Part shown: positions 54,234 to 62,541 of the stretch, piece after piece
Layout of the letters: each line of letters begins with the position of its first letter
Numbering within the stretch: position 1 is the stretch's first letter
Assembly: GCF_900183385.1 (NCBI RefSeq)
Contig: NZ_FXUT01000001.1
Span: forward strand, 471,523-535,522
Direction of reading: 5' to 3'
From: Listeria costaricensis
GTDB lineage: Bacteria; Bacillota; Bacilli; Lactobacillales; Listeriaceae
Length of the DNA stretch: 64,000 bases
Notes under the pieces: model-generated
The model's input: only the letters and a program-made list of their open reading frames with translations
Database searches by the model: none
What the model was told of the DNA's origin: nothing
Program-made: the position numbers and the translations under genes

Positions 54234-54295
54234 CTTATTCAAGCTCATTATAACACAAAAAAACGGGAGGGGAGAACACTATAAAAACACCACTT

Positions 54296-56011
54296 TTAGG
54301 AGCTTGGAACGTTTTGAAGTGTCCAATTGATTGTCGTTGTATATGTGGCTGCCCGAGCCGCTGAAGTATTAAGCTTTAGCAGCAACCCTTCATTTTCACC
54401 CCAGCTATAGGTAAATGTATCGCCTTGACGAGTAGCTGTCGCTGATGTTAGGCACGGATAAGCAACTCCAGGTTGTAAAACTGTATCTTGACCACTCTTA
54501 TCCCGATATATAAGCGCATCGGTCAGTTGATCGCCACTTTCAGCTGTTAGCGGAGCCGCAATCGACAAAGATAACTGCCAATCCGCCTGCTCTGCACGTG
54601 TATCTTTTACCACAAAATCATTTCCTGATTCCGAGCTGCGAAAAATCGTCTGCACACCACTTGCAACAGCCGTATTTTTGAATGTTATGTCATCCGGCAC
54701 CTGTACAAGCTCAAGCGGCAATGGGGTCACATGCACCGTTACCTTTTTAGAGGTTTGCCCAGCAGATGATTTCGCTGTGACCGTCACTTCGTAATCACCA
54801 GAAGTAGTCAGATCTGCCGCCGTTTCAAAATCGCTGTCAATTTCAGCTCCCGGATCAGTTTGTGCATCAATATCCACTAAAAAGTCAGCCTCTGTTTTTA
54901 CAGTACCCTGCTGATAACTAATTTCAGAAAGACACGCTAATGAAACAGCACTTTCCTCCACATGTACGGTGACATTTCTTGCCGTAGCATTTAAAGTCGT
55001 CGTATTTACTGCCTCAATGGCAACTTTGTAATCTCCAGGCGTCTGCCAATCGACCACTTCATTCAAATCCGTCGCTAATTCACAGCCACTATCTGTTACA
55101 GCATGAATATCCGCTAAAAAAGCCTCATTCGTTACATTAGCACCTTGCGAATACGTGATTGCATCATCATAGGTTAGACTAGGCGGATTAAAACTCTCCT
55201 CCAATTGATACGTTCCACCAAAGCCTGGACCATTTGCTTCACCAAATTGCGCATAGACTTCAATCTTACCATGACCAGATTTCAGTAGCATATCTTCGGG
55301 CCAAACCAAATAAGCAATGGTTGATTTAACCATGGCAATCTCCAAGCTACTACCAGTTGGATAGATTGATCTAGGCTGCATGGAATGGCCATCTAAGCCG
55401 CGAATATTATAAGGTATTTTAATCTTTCCGTCTGGCGCATCAATCACCTGGTCCTCTGTGATTACTTGCTTCCCTGCATCAATAATATTCGTAAATTCGC
55501 CTAAATAAGAAACATCGAAAATATGATTATTATCAATATATAGCTCCATATTAGGATGGTATTTAGCTAATGGTTCAAGTGGCGAAACATCCACCACCTT
55601 ATTCTCACTTAGTCTCAAATAAGTTAAATTTTTCAGGTCAGAAAGCGGCGAAATATCTACAATCTGATTATACTCCAGATTTAGATAGTCCAAGTTTGTT
55701 AAATATTCCATTCCTTCAATTGATTGAATGTTTAATACAGTCGCATTTAACCGCTGTATAGTGTTTAATTCTGCCTGTGTAACTGGCTCCGTTACGCTTT
55801 TTTTTAATTCCGATGCGACACATTTTGCTAATGCAGCATCAGGGAAAATAGTTTGACACGATTGCCCATCAACCGAATCACCTAAAAGCTGTTCTGAAGC
55901 TTGTTTCACAGCTATACTTTTTTCATCATTATTAGTGATTATCTCTGCTTCTGCAGGTATATTGGCACAGAAAAAAAAGCCGAGAAGAGTCATTGATAGA
56001 ATTCTTTTCAA
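54296..56011 (-). CDS. Internalin-like LRR / Ig-like / WxL-domain surface protein
   Basis: A 571-residue secreted protein. The TTG at 56011 with GGAGG eight bases upstream gives a signal peptide (KRILSMTLLGFFFCANIPAEAE); the frame extends 13 codons further. An internalin-type cap (IFPDAALAKCVASELKK) is followed by three to four LRRs (LNATVLNIQSIEGMEYLTNLDYLNLEYNQIVDISPLSDLKNLTYLRLSENKVVDVSPL), an inter-repeat Ig-like region and two Ig-like modules (DAITYSQGANVTNEAFLADI, SEISYQQGTVKTEADFLVDI). The C-terminal WxL domain has DWQLSLSIAAPL and INWTLQNVP. WxL domains bind peptidoglycan non-covalently. No DUF916 partner is in the window. Confidence 0.82.
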   Translation of the reverse strand: MKRILSMTLLGFFFCANIPAEAEIITNNDEKSIAVKQASEQLLGDSVDGQSCQTIFPDAALAKCVASELKKSVTEPVTQAELNTIQRLNATVLNIQSIEGMEYLTNLDYLNLEYNQIVDISPLSDLKNLTYLRLSENKVVDVSPLEPLAKYHPNMELYIDNNHIFDVSYLGEFTNIIDAGKQVITEDQVIDAPDGKIKIPYNIRGLDGHSMQPRSIYPTGSSLEIAMVKSTIAYLVWPEDMLLKSGHGKIEVYAQFGEANGPGFGGTYQLEESFNPPSLTYDDAITYSQGANVTNEAFLADIHAVTDSGCELATDLNEVVDWQTPGDYKVAIEAVNTTTLNATARNVTVHVEESAVSLACLSEISYQQGTVKTEADFLVDIDAQTDPGAEIDSDFETAADLTTSGDYEVTVTAKSSAGQTSKKVTVHVTPLPLELVQVPDDITFKNTAVASGVQTIFRSSESGNDFVVKDTRAEQADWQLSLSIAAPLTAESGDQLTDALIYRDKSGQDTVLQPGVAYPCLTSATATRQGDTFTYSWGENEGLLLKLNTSAARAATYTTTINWTLQNVPSS

Positions 56012-56211
56012 AGCTAATATTCCTCCAAATGATAATATTGATTTCATCATAACAGAAATACTTATAATATAGTATGATTTTTTCTAATACTTAAAATCCC
56101 CAAAAACAATTGACACATTTTTGACATATGTATAAAAACCTATATGCAGCAATAGTTTTCCTGGATTAATCACTATATTTAAAGGTATCAAAACGAACTT
56201 TTATCAAATGA

Positions 56212-56640
56212 TTAATTTTTATAAAAAACATGGCTAGTTTGTAAAAAAGTCTGATTTCTCTTAAAACCCAGTCGCTCATAAAAAGACGCACCCGCTTGAT
56301 CAGCCACTCTTAAAGTCAAAATAGGTGCTGCCGTTCTTTCTAAAAGCTCTTCAACCAGCCGCTTTCCCCGCCCTTTTTTCCGGTATTGTCGCATCACATA
56401 GAGATGTCTGAGTCTTATCACACCCTCATTATATGGGTCCTGATTCAAGCCGCCAATGCCGACCAATTGCTCTCCGTCCTTCATTCCCAGCAGGATTTCA
56501 TCTTTTTGATCAAATCGATTTTTTCCATTTGAATACTCGTCCAACAGCCTTTGTAAAAAAGAATACCCGTCATCTACGCTGTCCTGCACCAGCACCTGAT
56601 AATTTTCTTGAAGAAAGTCCGAAATCACGCTTATTTCCAT
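56212..56640 (-). CDS. GNAT family N-acetyltransferase
   Basis: A 142-residue GNAT. The acetyl-CoA-binding motif is in IRLRHLYVMRQYRKKGRGKRLVEELLERT (RKKGRGKRL), and the C-terminal YERLGFKRNQTFLQTSHVFYKN is the usual final strand. Small size suggests acetylation of a metabolite, antibiotic or protein N-terminus. It has a terminator upstream and stands alone. Confidence 0.85.
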   Translation of the reverse strand: MEISVISDFLQENYQVLVQDSVDDGYSFLQRLLDEYSNGKNRFDQKDEILLGMKDGEQLVGIGGLNQDPYNEGVIRLRHLYVMRQYRKKGRGKRLVEELLERTAAPILTLRVADQAGASFYERLGFKRNQTFLQTSHVFYKN

Positions 56641-56668
56641 CGATTGTTATCCCCCTTTGCAAGTAAAA

Positions 56669-56738
56669 AAGAACCCGAAATACGACAAATGCCCTCTTAA
56701 AAATAGCGCCACTGCTCGATTTCCGGTTCTCTTTTTTT
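56669..56738. terminator. Terminator between the DUF1801 gene and the acetyltransferase gene
   Basis: AAAGAACCCGAAAT at the left pairs with ATTTCCGGTTCTCTTT at the right around a 35-base loop, with T-rich ends on both strands. It terminates the minus-strand DUF1801 gene. Confidence 0.7.
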
Positions 56739-56761
56739 ATTTATACATCAGCAAAAATTGC

Positions 56762-57121
56762 CTACTGCTTCTGATTGACTGACATTTTTTTCAGAAGAAT
56801 CTGCTGCAACTCTTGAGCAGGCACCTCTTGTTCAAATTTAATCTGAAAAGTGCCCTTTCCAATCTTATAGCCCTTGCTTACTAAACTGTCTCTCACATCT
56901 TCATCCATCGAATCCTGTCCAAATCCCACGGAAACGTGCTTTTTATAGGCTGCAAAACCACCAAACTCACCATAGTATTTATAAAAAGGCACACCATAAC
57001 TAATTTTCTCTTCTGCTTCCGGTACAGTTTCATGAATGATTTTCCGAACTGCCCGGAGTGTCGGCTGTGCCTCCTGAGCCGCCTCTTCAATATAAACCTC
57101 TACATTTTCAGCTTTTGCCAT
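56762..57121 (-). CDS. DUF1801 domain protein (iron chaperone-like)
   Basis: A 119-residue YdhG/frataxin-like DUF1801 protein: VEVYIEEAAQEAQPTLRAVRKIIHETVPEAEEKISYGVPFYKYYGEFGGFAAYKKHVSVGFG, with C-terminal GKGTFQIKFEQEVPAQELQQILLKK. Relatives are annotated as intracellular iron chaperones or left unassigned. It is 14 bases downstream of a gene with a related N-terminal domain, forming a two-gene operon. Confidence 0.8.
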   Translation of the reverse strand: MAKAENVEVYIEEAAQEAQPTLRAVRKIIHETVPEAEEKISYGVPFYKYYGEFGGFAAYKKHVSVGFGQDSMDEDVRDSLVSKGYKIGKGTFQIKFEQEVPAQELQQILLKKMSVNQKQ

Positions 57122-57135
57122 TTCTAAACCCTCCC

Positions 57136-57726
57136 TTAATCATTTAACCCTTTTCCATTTAAAATCCGGTCAATATTTTTTTCAATTCGAGCCTCACGCG
57201 TTTTTGCTTGTTTCGCAGAAGAAAAGAAGAGCAAATAGGCTTTCTGGCGACCAGGCGTTAGCTTCTCAAACGCAACTTTCAGCTCTGGAAGTGCCCTCAT
57301 TTTTTCTTCCAATTCTTCAGGCATCGATACCTCTGTTTTTTTAGATTCAACTTTTAGCCCGGCTTTTTCAATCGCCACTGCTTCATCAATATAAGTCAAA
57401 ACGGCCGCTGCTTTTTGCTCCACATCCGCCACATCCGTAAAGCGAATTTGCATAGCCGATTGAGAATTCTCACCCACTGGAACAAGAAGCTTCTTCGGAT
57501 CCTTCAACAAAGCCCCTTTTGGAAACATCAAAGCAAAGTAAGATTTAAACCCCTGGACGATGACGATATTTTTTCCATCTGCCGTATAACAGGGCTTTCC
57601 CCATTTAAAATCCTCTGTCAGTCCTGATTCAAGAAGAACCGCTCTGAGTGCCTCTGTTTCCTGCTGCCAAATATTAATTCTGTCTAAATACGCATCCACT
57701 TTCGGATTCCTATCACTTTTCGTCAT
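57136..57726 (-). CDS. YdeI/OmpD-associated family protein (DUF1801 + DUF1905-type tail)
   Basis: A 196-residue protein. An N-terminal DUF1801 module (VDAYLDRINIWQQETEALRAVLLESGLTEDFKWGKPCYTADGKNIVIVQGFKSYFALMFPKGALL) is followed by the C-terminal YdeI tail (LPELKVAFEKLTPGRQKAYLLFFSSAKQAKTREARIEKNIDRILNGKGL). I chose the ATG at 57726 with GAGGTG upstream. In Bacillus, YdeI-type proteins are linked to antimicrobial-peptide or cell-envelope stress, but no mechanism is known. Operon with the DUF1801 gene. Confidence 0.85.
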   Translation of the reverse strand: MTKSDRNPKVDAYLDRINIWQQETEALRAVLLESGLTEDFKWGKPCYTADGKNIVIVQGFKSYFALMFPKGALLKDPKKLLVPVGENSQSAMQIRFTDVADVEQKAAAVLTYIDEAVAIEKAGLKVESKKTEVSMPEELEEKMRALPELKVAFEKLTPGRQKAYLLFFSSAKQAKTREARIEKNIDRILNGKGLND

Positions 57727-57886
57727 TCCAGAACACCTCAATTCAATTATCAAGCCTTATTGACTTTACTTGAATATACAACACTTATGCACACTGTTCA
57801 ACTAATTATATCCCTCTCTGCACGACCAAGATTTGGACCTGTATATAAAGTATAGTAAAATAGATAAAGGAACGGAGACGATAATC

Positions 57887-58510
57887 ATGAATAAATCACA
57901 AATTATCCAACAAGCCCTAGAAGTCACGAACGGTTTTAAAGTAATCCAAAATCTGGCCGCAACACTTTATCAAGAAACAACCACTCAACAAGCAGAACAG
58001 TTTGCGTTTGAATTTTACCAACATCCCGCTCATCAAGTAAGAATGCTGGCCGTATTTCTATTTGGGTCACTTGCAAATCAAAAACCCGCTTTATTAGCGT
58101 ATTTAAAAGACACCGTCAGCACCGATAGAAACTGGCGCGTCCAAGAAATATTGGCGATGGCTTTTGACCAATATTGCAAGGATGCAGGGTATGAAGCTAC
58201 TCTACCGATAATCAAAGAATGGTTAGAAGATGCCCGGCCACATGTCCGCAGAGCTGTCACTGAAGGCCTGCGAATCTGGACTTCTCGCCCCTACTTTGCC
58301 GAGCACCCAGAGATCGCCATTTTATTACTAGCTAGTCTCCATCAGGATGAAAGCCGCTACGTTCAAAAATCTGTTGGAAATGCTTTGAGAGATATTAGTA
58401 AAAAGCATCCTAAACTTGTGATAAACGAGGTTCTTAAGTGGGACAAAGCAGACCAACCTACTCAACAAGTTGTCAAATATCTCACAAAAAACGGCCTGGT
58501 GATTGAGTAG
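57887..58510 (+). CDS. HEAT-repeat protein of the DNA alkylation repair (AlkD-like) type
   Basis: A 207-residue all-helical protein: HPAHQVRMLAVFLFGSLANQKPALLAYLKDTVSTDRNWRVQEILAMAFDQYCKD, then LEDARPHVRRAVTEGLRIWTSRPYF and YVQKSVGNALRDISKKHPKLVINEVLKWDK. The ordered HEAT-like helices and the HxxVRRxxxEGLRxW pattern match AlkD/AlkC relatives, which remove alkylated bases. The ATG at 57887 has GGAG upstream; TTGGAC-N17-TAAAAT ending near 57860 is a plausible promoter. Enzymatic activity is not certain. Confidence 0.8.
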   Translation: MNKSQIIQQALEVTNGFKVIQNLAATLYQETTTQQAEQFAFEFYQHPAHQVRMLAVFLFGSLANQKPALLAYLKDTVSTDRNWRVQEILAMAFDQYCKDAGYEATLPIIKEWLEDARPHVRRAVTEGLRIWTSRPYFAEHPEIAILLLASLHQDESRYVQKSVGNALRDISKKHPKLVINEVLKWDKADQPTQQVVKYLTKNGLVIE

Positions 58511-58760
58511 GAATTTTATTGAAAACGAGTTAGCTACTAGTAACCTGCTTCATTTTGCAGGCTACTGATAAATAGCCGATCATTCGCTCTGTTTATATTT
58601 GATGGAAGGAATCACGCCCCCCTTGTTAAAACTAATCAAATCGCGCCTTTTATACTTCAAAGCGAAAACATAGTTCTCGTTTATGCTAAAAAGTCAGCAA
58701 ACTGCATAAACATTTTTCAACAAAATGTATTATTATTCACTAGAAGAGGTGCGATTACCT
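58511..58760. other. Intergenic region, little recognisable content
   Basis: AT-rich. A hairpin AGTA-CCTGC...GCAGG-TACT near 58535-58570 could end the HEAT-protein transcript, but it lacks a T run. No gene seen. Confidence 0.4.
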
Positions 58761-58985
58761 CAATGTTAGTTATATGAGCGAACCATATGATTAACATTGG
58801 GGCAATGGCTCCAAACAGGATTGGTTGGTTGATTGATGGTGCCTAATTTTGCACCATGAATCTCCCATTTTCATTCATCTCACTTGCTGCCGCATAGTTT
58901 ATGGAATTTTCCCAAATGATTTTTCATTCAAATTTCATAAATTTTGACAGCACACCGGAATTTTCTCTTTCCGGTGTTTTTTTAG
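58761..58985 (+). ncRNA. Unrecognised structured RNA, copy 1, with intrinsic terminator
   Basis: About 225 bases ending in a classical terminator (ACACCGGAA, loop, TTCCGGTGT, then TTTTTTT; 58952-58985). Hairpins: CAATGTTA/TAACATTG with an inner ATATG/CATAT, GGGGC-AATG-GCTCC, and ATGGTGC/GCACCAT. A second copy at 63796-64000 keeps the same stems with compensatory changes. Strand follows from the terminator. I do not recognise the family; it could be a trans-acting sRNA or a leader. Confidence 0.6.
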
Positions 58986-59258
58986 TTTCACGCTTACCTG
59001 ACTGCCAGACAAAAAAGGATGAAGGCTATCCTGCTTATGTGACCGTTTACAAAAAATCGATTTATCATAGCTTTTATAGAAAAAAGTTGCTTTTTGTCAT
59101 TATGACTCTCTCCATTTTCTCTCTATACTTTAGAGGAGCAGTTATAAGTGGAAAAATCCGTGAAATGACCATTTAGCCGCTCTCTTTTGCCTATAGTGAA
59201 AGGGTTTTATCTCGCTTATACTTGAGACGAAGATTCATATTGAAAGGTTGTGTATTGG

Positions 59259-60812
59259 ATGATAAATCATTATCAAAATCCCATTTTACGAGGAATGTAT
59301 CCCGATCCAAGTATCGTTTTGGTTGAGGGTACCTATTATCTAGTTAACAGCACGTTTGAATATTATCCTGGCATTGCTTTATCGAAGAGTACGGATTTAT
59401 TAAATTGGACGCCTCTTCCAAGTATTGCCCAAAAAAGCACCCAGGCTGATTTACGAAACGCACAATCAAACGAAGGCATTTTTGCCGTATGCATTCGATA
59501 CCACGAAGGCGCCTTCTACGTGATTACCACGAATTTCGCCGAGTTTAAAAATTTTATTATTCGAGGCGTTTTGTCAGCAGATCAATCAACCATCATTTGG
59601 GACGAACAGCGAACCGAAATTGATATCATGGGCATCGACCCAGATCTATACTTTGAAGAAAATCGGACCTATGTTTCCTTCACAGGATATATTGATGACA
59701 AAGGAACAAAAGCCATCCAACAAGCTGAAATTGATCTAGCGACTGGTACCATTCTACGTGGTCCAGAAGTCATCAGTTATGGAACGGGCGGTCGTGACGT
59801 GGAAGGCCCCCATATCATTAAAAGAAACGACGGCTACTATCTACTTGCAGCTGAAGGCGGAACGGGCGTTGGTCACATGATCACCCTGTTTTACAGCCCG
59901 TCGCTTTGGGGGCCATTTGAAGATGCGGACGGGATCAATCCAATTTTCACAAATCGCGACCGAGCAAATGAACCTCTGCAAAATATCGGCCATGCGGATC
60001 TTTTTCAAGATACAAAAGGAAACTGGTGGCTAACCTGTTTAGGCACAAGACCAGCTTCGGTAGGATTTACCCAACTGACCAACTTAGGTCGGGAAACTTT
60101 GCTGTATCCTGTAGTGTGGGAGGAAAAATGGCCGCACATATACACAGGAATCCCCTCTGCAAAAGTTGATCTAAGCCGCTTCCCAAACCATGCAGCCAAT
60201 TTGCCAAATGAGCAGAAGCTAGACGAATTCCGCGATGAATTTCAGACCAAAACGCTGCATCCAGAATGGGTAAGCTTACGAGACAGTTTGGAGGATCGTT
60301 TATGCCTTCAACCGGGTCGACTAATTTTAACAGGCGCTGATTTCCGTTTAGAAGATTTAGGAGCCCCATCTTTTTTAGGCGTACGGCAAACGGAGCATCA
60401 AGAATCATTCAAAGTCTATCTTGACCACGAGAAAACCCATGTTGGAGAAGGCGCACTGGGTGTAGCCTGTCTGATCAACAGCGATCATTATGGAGCGCTA
60501 TTAGTTGAAAAGCAACCACAAAATACGTCCTATCAAATTCTACGGAAGCAAAAAATAGGTGATGTGGAGGTGACAGAAATTATCGGCACACTTGACGCGC
60601 TGCCAGAATACTTTGAAATTACCCACCAGAAGGACACCAAAACATTTAGCGCTGTCGCCAAAGATACCCGCCATTCTTTCACCACGCAAGCTCTGCACTT
60701 TTCAAATGAAGCGATTGCCGCTTTGAATACAGGCAATTTTCAAGGTCTGTATGTTTTGGATGATGCACAGATGGCAGTTCTGAAAGTGGAACGGGAAAAC
60801 ATGCGAGATTAA
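59259..60812 (+). CDS. Glycoside hydrolase family 43 (beta-xylosidase/arabinofuranosidase-like)
   Basis: A 517-residue cytoplasmic GH43. The five-bladed propeller starts QNPILRGMYPDPSIVLVEGTYYLVNSTFEYYPGIALSKSTDLLNW, where PDPS holds the general base Asp. MGIDPDLYFEENRTY supplies the pKa-modulating Asp and DVEGPHIIKRNDGYYLL the general acid Glu. The C-terminal ~190 residues form the beta-sandwich found in beta-xylosidases. No signal peptide, so it acts on imported xylo- or arabino-oligosaccharides. No sugar transporter or regulator is adjacent, which is unusual for this family. The start at 59259 is the best of two close options. Confidence 0.9.
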   Translation: MINHYQNPILRGMYPDPSIVLVEGTYYLVNSTFEYYPGIALSKSTDLLNWTPLPSIAQKSTQADLRNAQSNEGIFAVCIRYHEGAFYVITTNFAEFKNFIIRGVLSADQSTIIWDEQRTEIDIMGIDPDLYFEENRTYVSFTGYIDDKGTKAIQQAEIDLATGTILRGPEVISYGTGGRDVEGPHIIKRNDGYYLLAAEGGTGVGHMITLFYSPSLWGPFEDADGINPIFTNRDRANEPLQNIGHADLFQDTKGNWWLTCLGTRPASVGFTQLTNLGRETLLYPVVWEEKWPHIYTGIPSAKVDLSRFPNHAANLPNEQKLDEFRDEFQTKTLHPEWVSLRDSLEDRLCLQPGRLILTGADFRLEDLGAPSFLGVRQTEHQESFKVYLDHEKTHVGEGALGVACLINSDHYGALLVEKQPQNTSYQILRKQKIGDVEVTEIIGTLDALPEYFEITHQKDTKTFSAVAKDTRHSFTTQALHFSNEAIAALNTGNFQGLYVLDDAQMAVLKVERENMRD

Positions 60813-60821
60813 AATTTTATC

Positions 60822-60868
60822 AAAAAAGCCCTAAAACCTCATTAAACATGAGAAATTCAGGGCTTTTA
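60822..60868 (+). terminator. Intrinsic terminator after the GH43 gene
   Basis: AAAAGCCCTAAAACCTCAT and ATGAGAAATTCAGGGCTTTT form a long stem with a short loop, ending in T-rich sequence. Confidence 0.75.
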
Positions 60869-61011
60869 TAATAGACATAATTTAGCAGATTCTTCCTTAA
60901 TTTACTAGTAATTTTTCGGAGAACAAACGCCTTATTCTATCCTCGTTATTTGTTACAGCTTCCTAATTCTCTGTCTGACCCTTTTATAGAAGGCCATAAC
61001 TTCCCCATCCT

Positions 61012-61890
61012 TTACTCAAACTTCTCCCCAGTTAAATTATACCAATCACTTTCAATATCTTCTGCAATAATATTTTGTTCGGTATATTTTAAAGTTGAAA
61101 TAATGAATTGCACTTCTTTACTGCTTTGACTCTTTTCTCCCTTCACCCAGTTTACCTCACATAAACAATAACGGCATTCCATCATCATTAAAATATCCTC
61201 GTCAGCTTCCGCCAATTGATATACTTCCTTGACCGGCTTCTCAACTTCCAATAGCCGCTTATTAAACCGCAAATAGCTACAATAATTGTACAAAGTGTTT
61301 CGCTTCATTTTATTTGTATCGCCAAAACCATCATACAAATCATAGTACTTTTTCAAGTTTTCAAACATTTGTTGCATGATTTCTTCCTCAAAAGTAAATA
61401 AAATATTGGATATTAAAATCATGTCATTGTAATACCACGACTCTTTTTCTTTTAGGCTTTCCCATATCTTTGAAAAATAGACCCTAGCTTCCCCAATGTC
61501 CTTTGTCTCTTGCAGTTTGATATAACCTAATAACATATTCTTAAAATTGATTAATGAGCTAGTCTCTTCTTGTTCAATTTGCTTTATTACCTTTTCCAAC
61601 AAGGTTTCCATCGCACTAACATTTGTTGAGTTCCGAATCCCTTTAAGTTCATTCATGAATTCTTGTAAGGGTTCATAATGATGACCATTTCGTAAAAATT
61701 CAAATTCGGCCACATCCATAGACAATCGCTTAATCACTTTTATCGTCACATCATAATCTGAAGGTTGCTTATTGCTTTCAATTCGATGTAGATTTGAATC
61801 CGGCATAATTTGATTATACAGATCATCCGCTTCAATCCTTGAATTTTCTCTTACTTCTTTCAACATATCTCCAACAAGTTTCTTGCTCAT
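61012..61890 (-). CDS. Rgg/PrgX-like (RRNPP) transcriptional regulator, copy 1
   Basis: A 292-residue protein: N-terminal helix-turn-helix region (KKLVGDMLKEVRENSRIEADDLYNQIMPDSNLHRIESNKQPSDYDVTIKVIKRLSM) and a C-terminal TPR-like helical repeat domain (VAEFEFLRNGHHYEPLQEFMNEL... to GEKSQSSKEVQFIISTLKY). This is the Rgg/MutR plan, in which an imported peptide pheromone binds the TPR domain. It is a close paralogue of the gene at 62542-63420. A divergent peptide gene corresponding to that of copy 2 is decayed upstream (start codon lost). Confidence 0.85.
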   Translation of the reverse strand: MSKKLVGDMLKEVRENSRIEADDLYNQIMPDSNLHRIESNKQPSDYDVTIKVIKRLSMDVAEFEFLRNGHHYEPLQEFMNELKGIRNSTNVSAMETLLEKVIKQIEQEETSSLINFKNMLLGYIKLQETKDIGEARVYFSKIWESLKEKESWYYNDMILISNILFTFEEEIMQQMFENLKKYYDLYDGFGDTNKMKRNTLYNYCSYLRFNKRLLEVEKPVKEVYQLAEADEDILMMMECRYCLCEVNWVKGEKSQSSKEVQFIISTLKYTEQNIIAEDIESDWYNLTGEKFE

Positions 61891-62512
61891 CTCTCATCTT
61901 CCTTTTCGTCAGTCTCTTTTCTACAACACGATTCATAGCAAAAAATCACTGCTCTAGTAGCAGCATCGTGAGGTGAAAGTCCGTTTCTTCAATTTTTCAT
62001 AAATTCTAGCTGCCATTAGTCACAAATTGAAGAGCAAGCTACTTCATTTTGGAATAAATGAAATAGCTCCATATAATCAGTATATTACACTGTGGATACT
62101 GATGCGAAGCTTAAATAAACGTCTATCTAAAAACCACACCAAAATTCACATACTTGACACATTTTCCTCCAATATAAGTACAAAAGTAATGTTAAATGAA
62201 TACTTCATCAAATTCATTTATACTTCTCTCTATGAGAATTTCTTTCTCGGGAATCGTGTATTTTTTAGTTAATTATTTTAAGCTCTACTTAAGTTCCACT
62301 GCGAACTGGTATCGAAATTGGCACCATTAATTCCAAATCTACTTATTAGAAAATGAGTTTCCCCCACTTATGAGCAAATATTATTTTTCTTAAGACATAC
62401 AGAAATTTGGCAAAGTAACCTAATTTAAAAACGATTTCACATGATGATAGCTTGAAAGATAAATGATCGTAAAGTGAGTGATATTTTTTAGGAGTACATC
62501 CTTCTAGGAACG
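61891..62512. other. Intergenic region with decayed copy of the peptide-gene unit
   Basis: From 61891 to about 62180 the sequence aligns with the region upstream of the second Rgg gene: same ribosome binding sequence (GTGAGGTGAAA, about 61968-61978), same TTTCTTCAAT, same GAGCAAGCTACTTCAT...ATGAAATAGCTC hairpin and CCATATAATCAGTATATTA. The ATG of the small peptide is changed to CCG and the frame is broken by TAA. The remaining ~330 bases are AT-rich with no gene I can support. Confidence 0.6.
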
Positions 62513-62540
62513 AAAAAACACCCGTTTTCACGGGTGAATG
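62513..62540 (-). terminator. Intrinsic terminator of the second Rgg-like gene
   Basis: Minus-strand CACCCGTGAAAACGGGTG followed by TTTTTT, directly after the stop codon at 62542. Confidence 0.8.
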
Positions 62541-62541
62541 T

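Noticed and set aside
58901..59176. A 91-codon open frame on the plus strand before the GH43 gene
   Set aside because: It runs through the terminator of the structured RNA and has no ribosome binding site; no protein-like features.
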